This document shows positions 63,622 to 64,000 of a DNA stretch of 64,000 bases, in pieces. The first letter of the stretch is position 1. Each line of letters opens with the position of its first letter. A program made the position numbers and the translations under genes. The notes below the pieces were generated by a model that saw only the letters and a list, made by a program, of their open reading frames with translations, had not been told where the DNA came from and did no database searches. Location: contig NZ_FQUR01000006.1 in assembly GCF_900129115.1 (NCBI RefSeq), positions 62,001-126,000 of the forward strand, written 5' to 3'. Source of the stretch: Thermoanaerobacter uzonensis DSM 18761. GTDB lineage: Bacteria > Bacillota > Thermoanaerobacteria > Thermoanaerobacterales > Thermoanaerobacteraceae.

Positions 63622-64000
63622 ATGAAAAGTATTTTATTAAAGCATGGTGAGATATATACAGAGAAGGAAATAATATACAATGGAGATATATTAATATCAG
63701 AAGGTAAAATTGTAGAGATTGGTAAGGGTTTATATAATGTTGATGCAGAAGTAATTGATTTAAAAGGAAAAAAGGTGGTGCCTGGATTTATTGATATACA
63801 CATACATGGTGGAGTAGGGCATGACACAATGGAAGGTACTTATGAAGCTTTAAATGCTATTTCAGTTCACCTTGCAAGGCATGGGGTTACATCTTTTTGT
63901 GCTACTACCATGACAATGGATATACCCTATATTTTAGATGCTCTTAAAAATATTAATGAGACAATGAAAAAGGGTACAGAAGGTGCGCAAGTTTTAGGTG
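63622..64000 (+). CDS. nagA: N-acetylglucosamine-6-phosphate deacetylase (partial, runs off the window)
   Basis: The first 126 codons are visible. KVVPGFIDIHIHGGVGHDTME is the amidohydrolase metal-site motif after the N-terminal beta sandwich, and HLARHGVTSFCATTMTM follows. NagA removes acetyl from GlcNAc-6-phosphate, and often from GalNAc-6-phosphate, in the cytoplasm. It could therefore feed the AgaS pathway encoded at 44660-50282. AAAAGGAG (63604-63611) precedes the ATG. Confidence 0.9.
   Translation, partial: MKSILLKHGEIYTEKEIIYNGDILISEGKIVEIGKGLYNVDAEVIDLKGKKVVPGFIDIHIHGGVGHDTMEGTYEALNAISVHLARHGVTSFCATTMTMDIPYILDALKNINETMKKGTEGAQVLG

Overview
The window looks like chromosomal DNA of an anaerobic, spore-forming, thermophilic, low-GC Firmicute of the Thermoanaerobacter type. 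The evidence is the AT-rich sequence with frequent GTG/TTG starts and strong Shine-Dalgarno sites, the sporulation genes (spoIID, a spoIIQ-like M23 gene, spoIIID), the S-layer (SLH) proteins, the sigma-54/LevR-controlled PTS operons, and a xylAB cluster with GH3 and GH1 glycosidase genes like that described for this genus. No rRNA, tRNA, CRISPR array or intact transposase gene was found. Gene assignments come from motif and family recognition by eye, not from database searches.

Layout. 1-5400: a small membrane-protein gene on the minus strand with a CtsR-type operator, then ywmB-murA and an OPT-family transporter. 5400-9000: a PqqD-like protein, alanine dehydrogenase and a stand-alone PEP/pyruvate-binding protein. 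9100-18520: a three-gene cell-surface operon (a 1764-residue IPT/TIG repeat protein and two SLH proteins) behind a leader with a terminator. 18868-25437: sporulation, shape and flagellar genes (spoIID, spoIIQ-like, spoIIID, mbl, flhO, flhP, rod-binding protein) and fabZ. 25450-29256: murJ, a DUF362 ferredoxin, a tiny membrane protein and pgeF. 29396-30015: an antitoxin with a truncated PIN toxin. 30144-41619: a sigma-54 PTS regulator followed by a galactitol-type PTS and a sugar-acid branch (2-hydroxyacid dehydrogenase, split UxaA-type dehydratase, galactonate dehydratase, KDPG/KDPGal aldolase, MFS transporter). 41738-50282: a second LevR-type regulator and a mannose-family PTS with tagatose-bisphosphate aldolase, sugar-phosphate kinase and AgaS, fitting galactosamine/GalNAc use. 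50464-62634: xylose and xyloside use (TIM-barrel isomerase-like protein, xylA, xylB, ABC importer without its ATPase, GH3 glycosidase, GH1 remnant, ROK repressor, Gfo/Idh/MocA oxidoreductase). The end holds a minus-strand Uma2 protein, a fused relic of an etfB...glcD-type operon, and the start of nagA.

The most unusual feature is a family of five roughly 200-267 bp repeats in the first 21.5 kb (1-194 partial, 2915-3181, 18542-18746, 19933-20198, 21161-21422). Each sits exactly at the 3' terminator hairpin of a gene. Where both sides are visible the whole terminator hairpin is duplicated on either side of the element, from a perfect 23-bp copy to decayed copies. Only the gene-distal copy keeps the T-run. 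The element has imperfect inverted ends and a GC-rich core that folds into nested helices. Paired positions change together between copies, so the fold appears conserved. It looks like a small mobile or RNA-based element that targets terminator hairpins; I cannot assign it to a known family.
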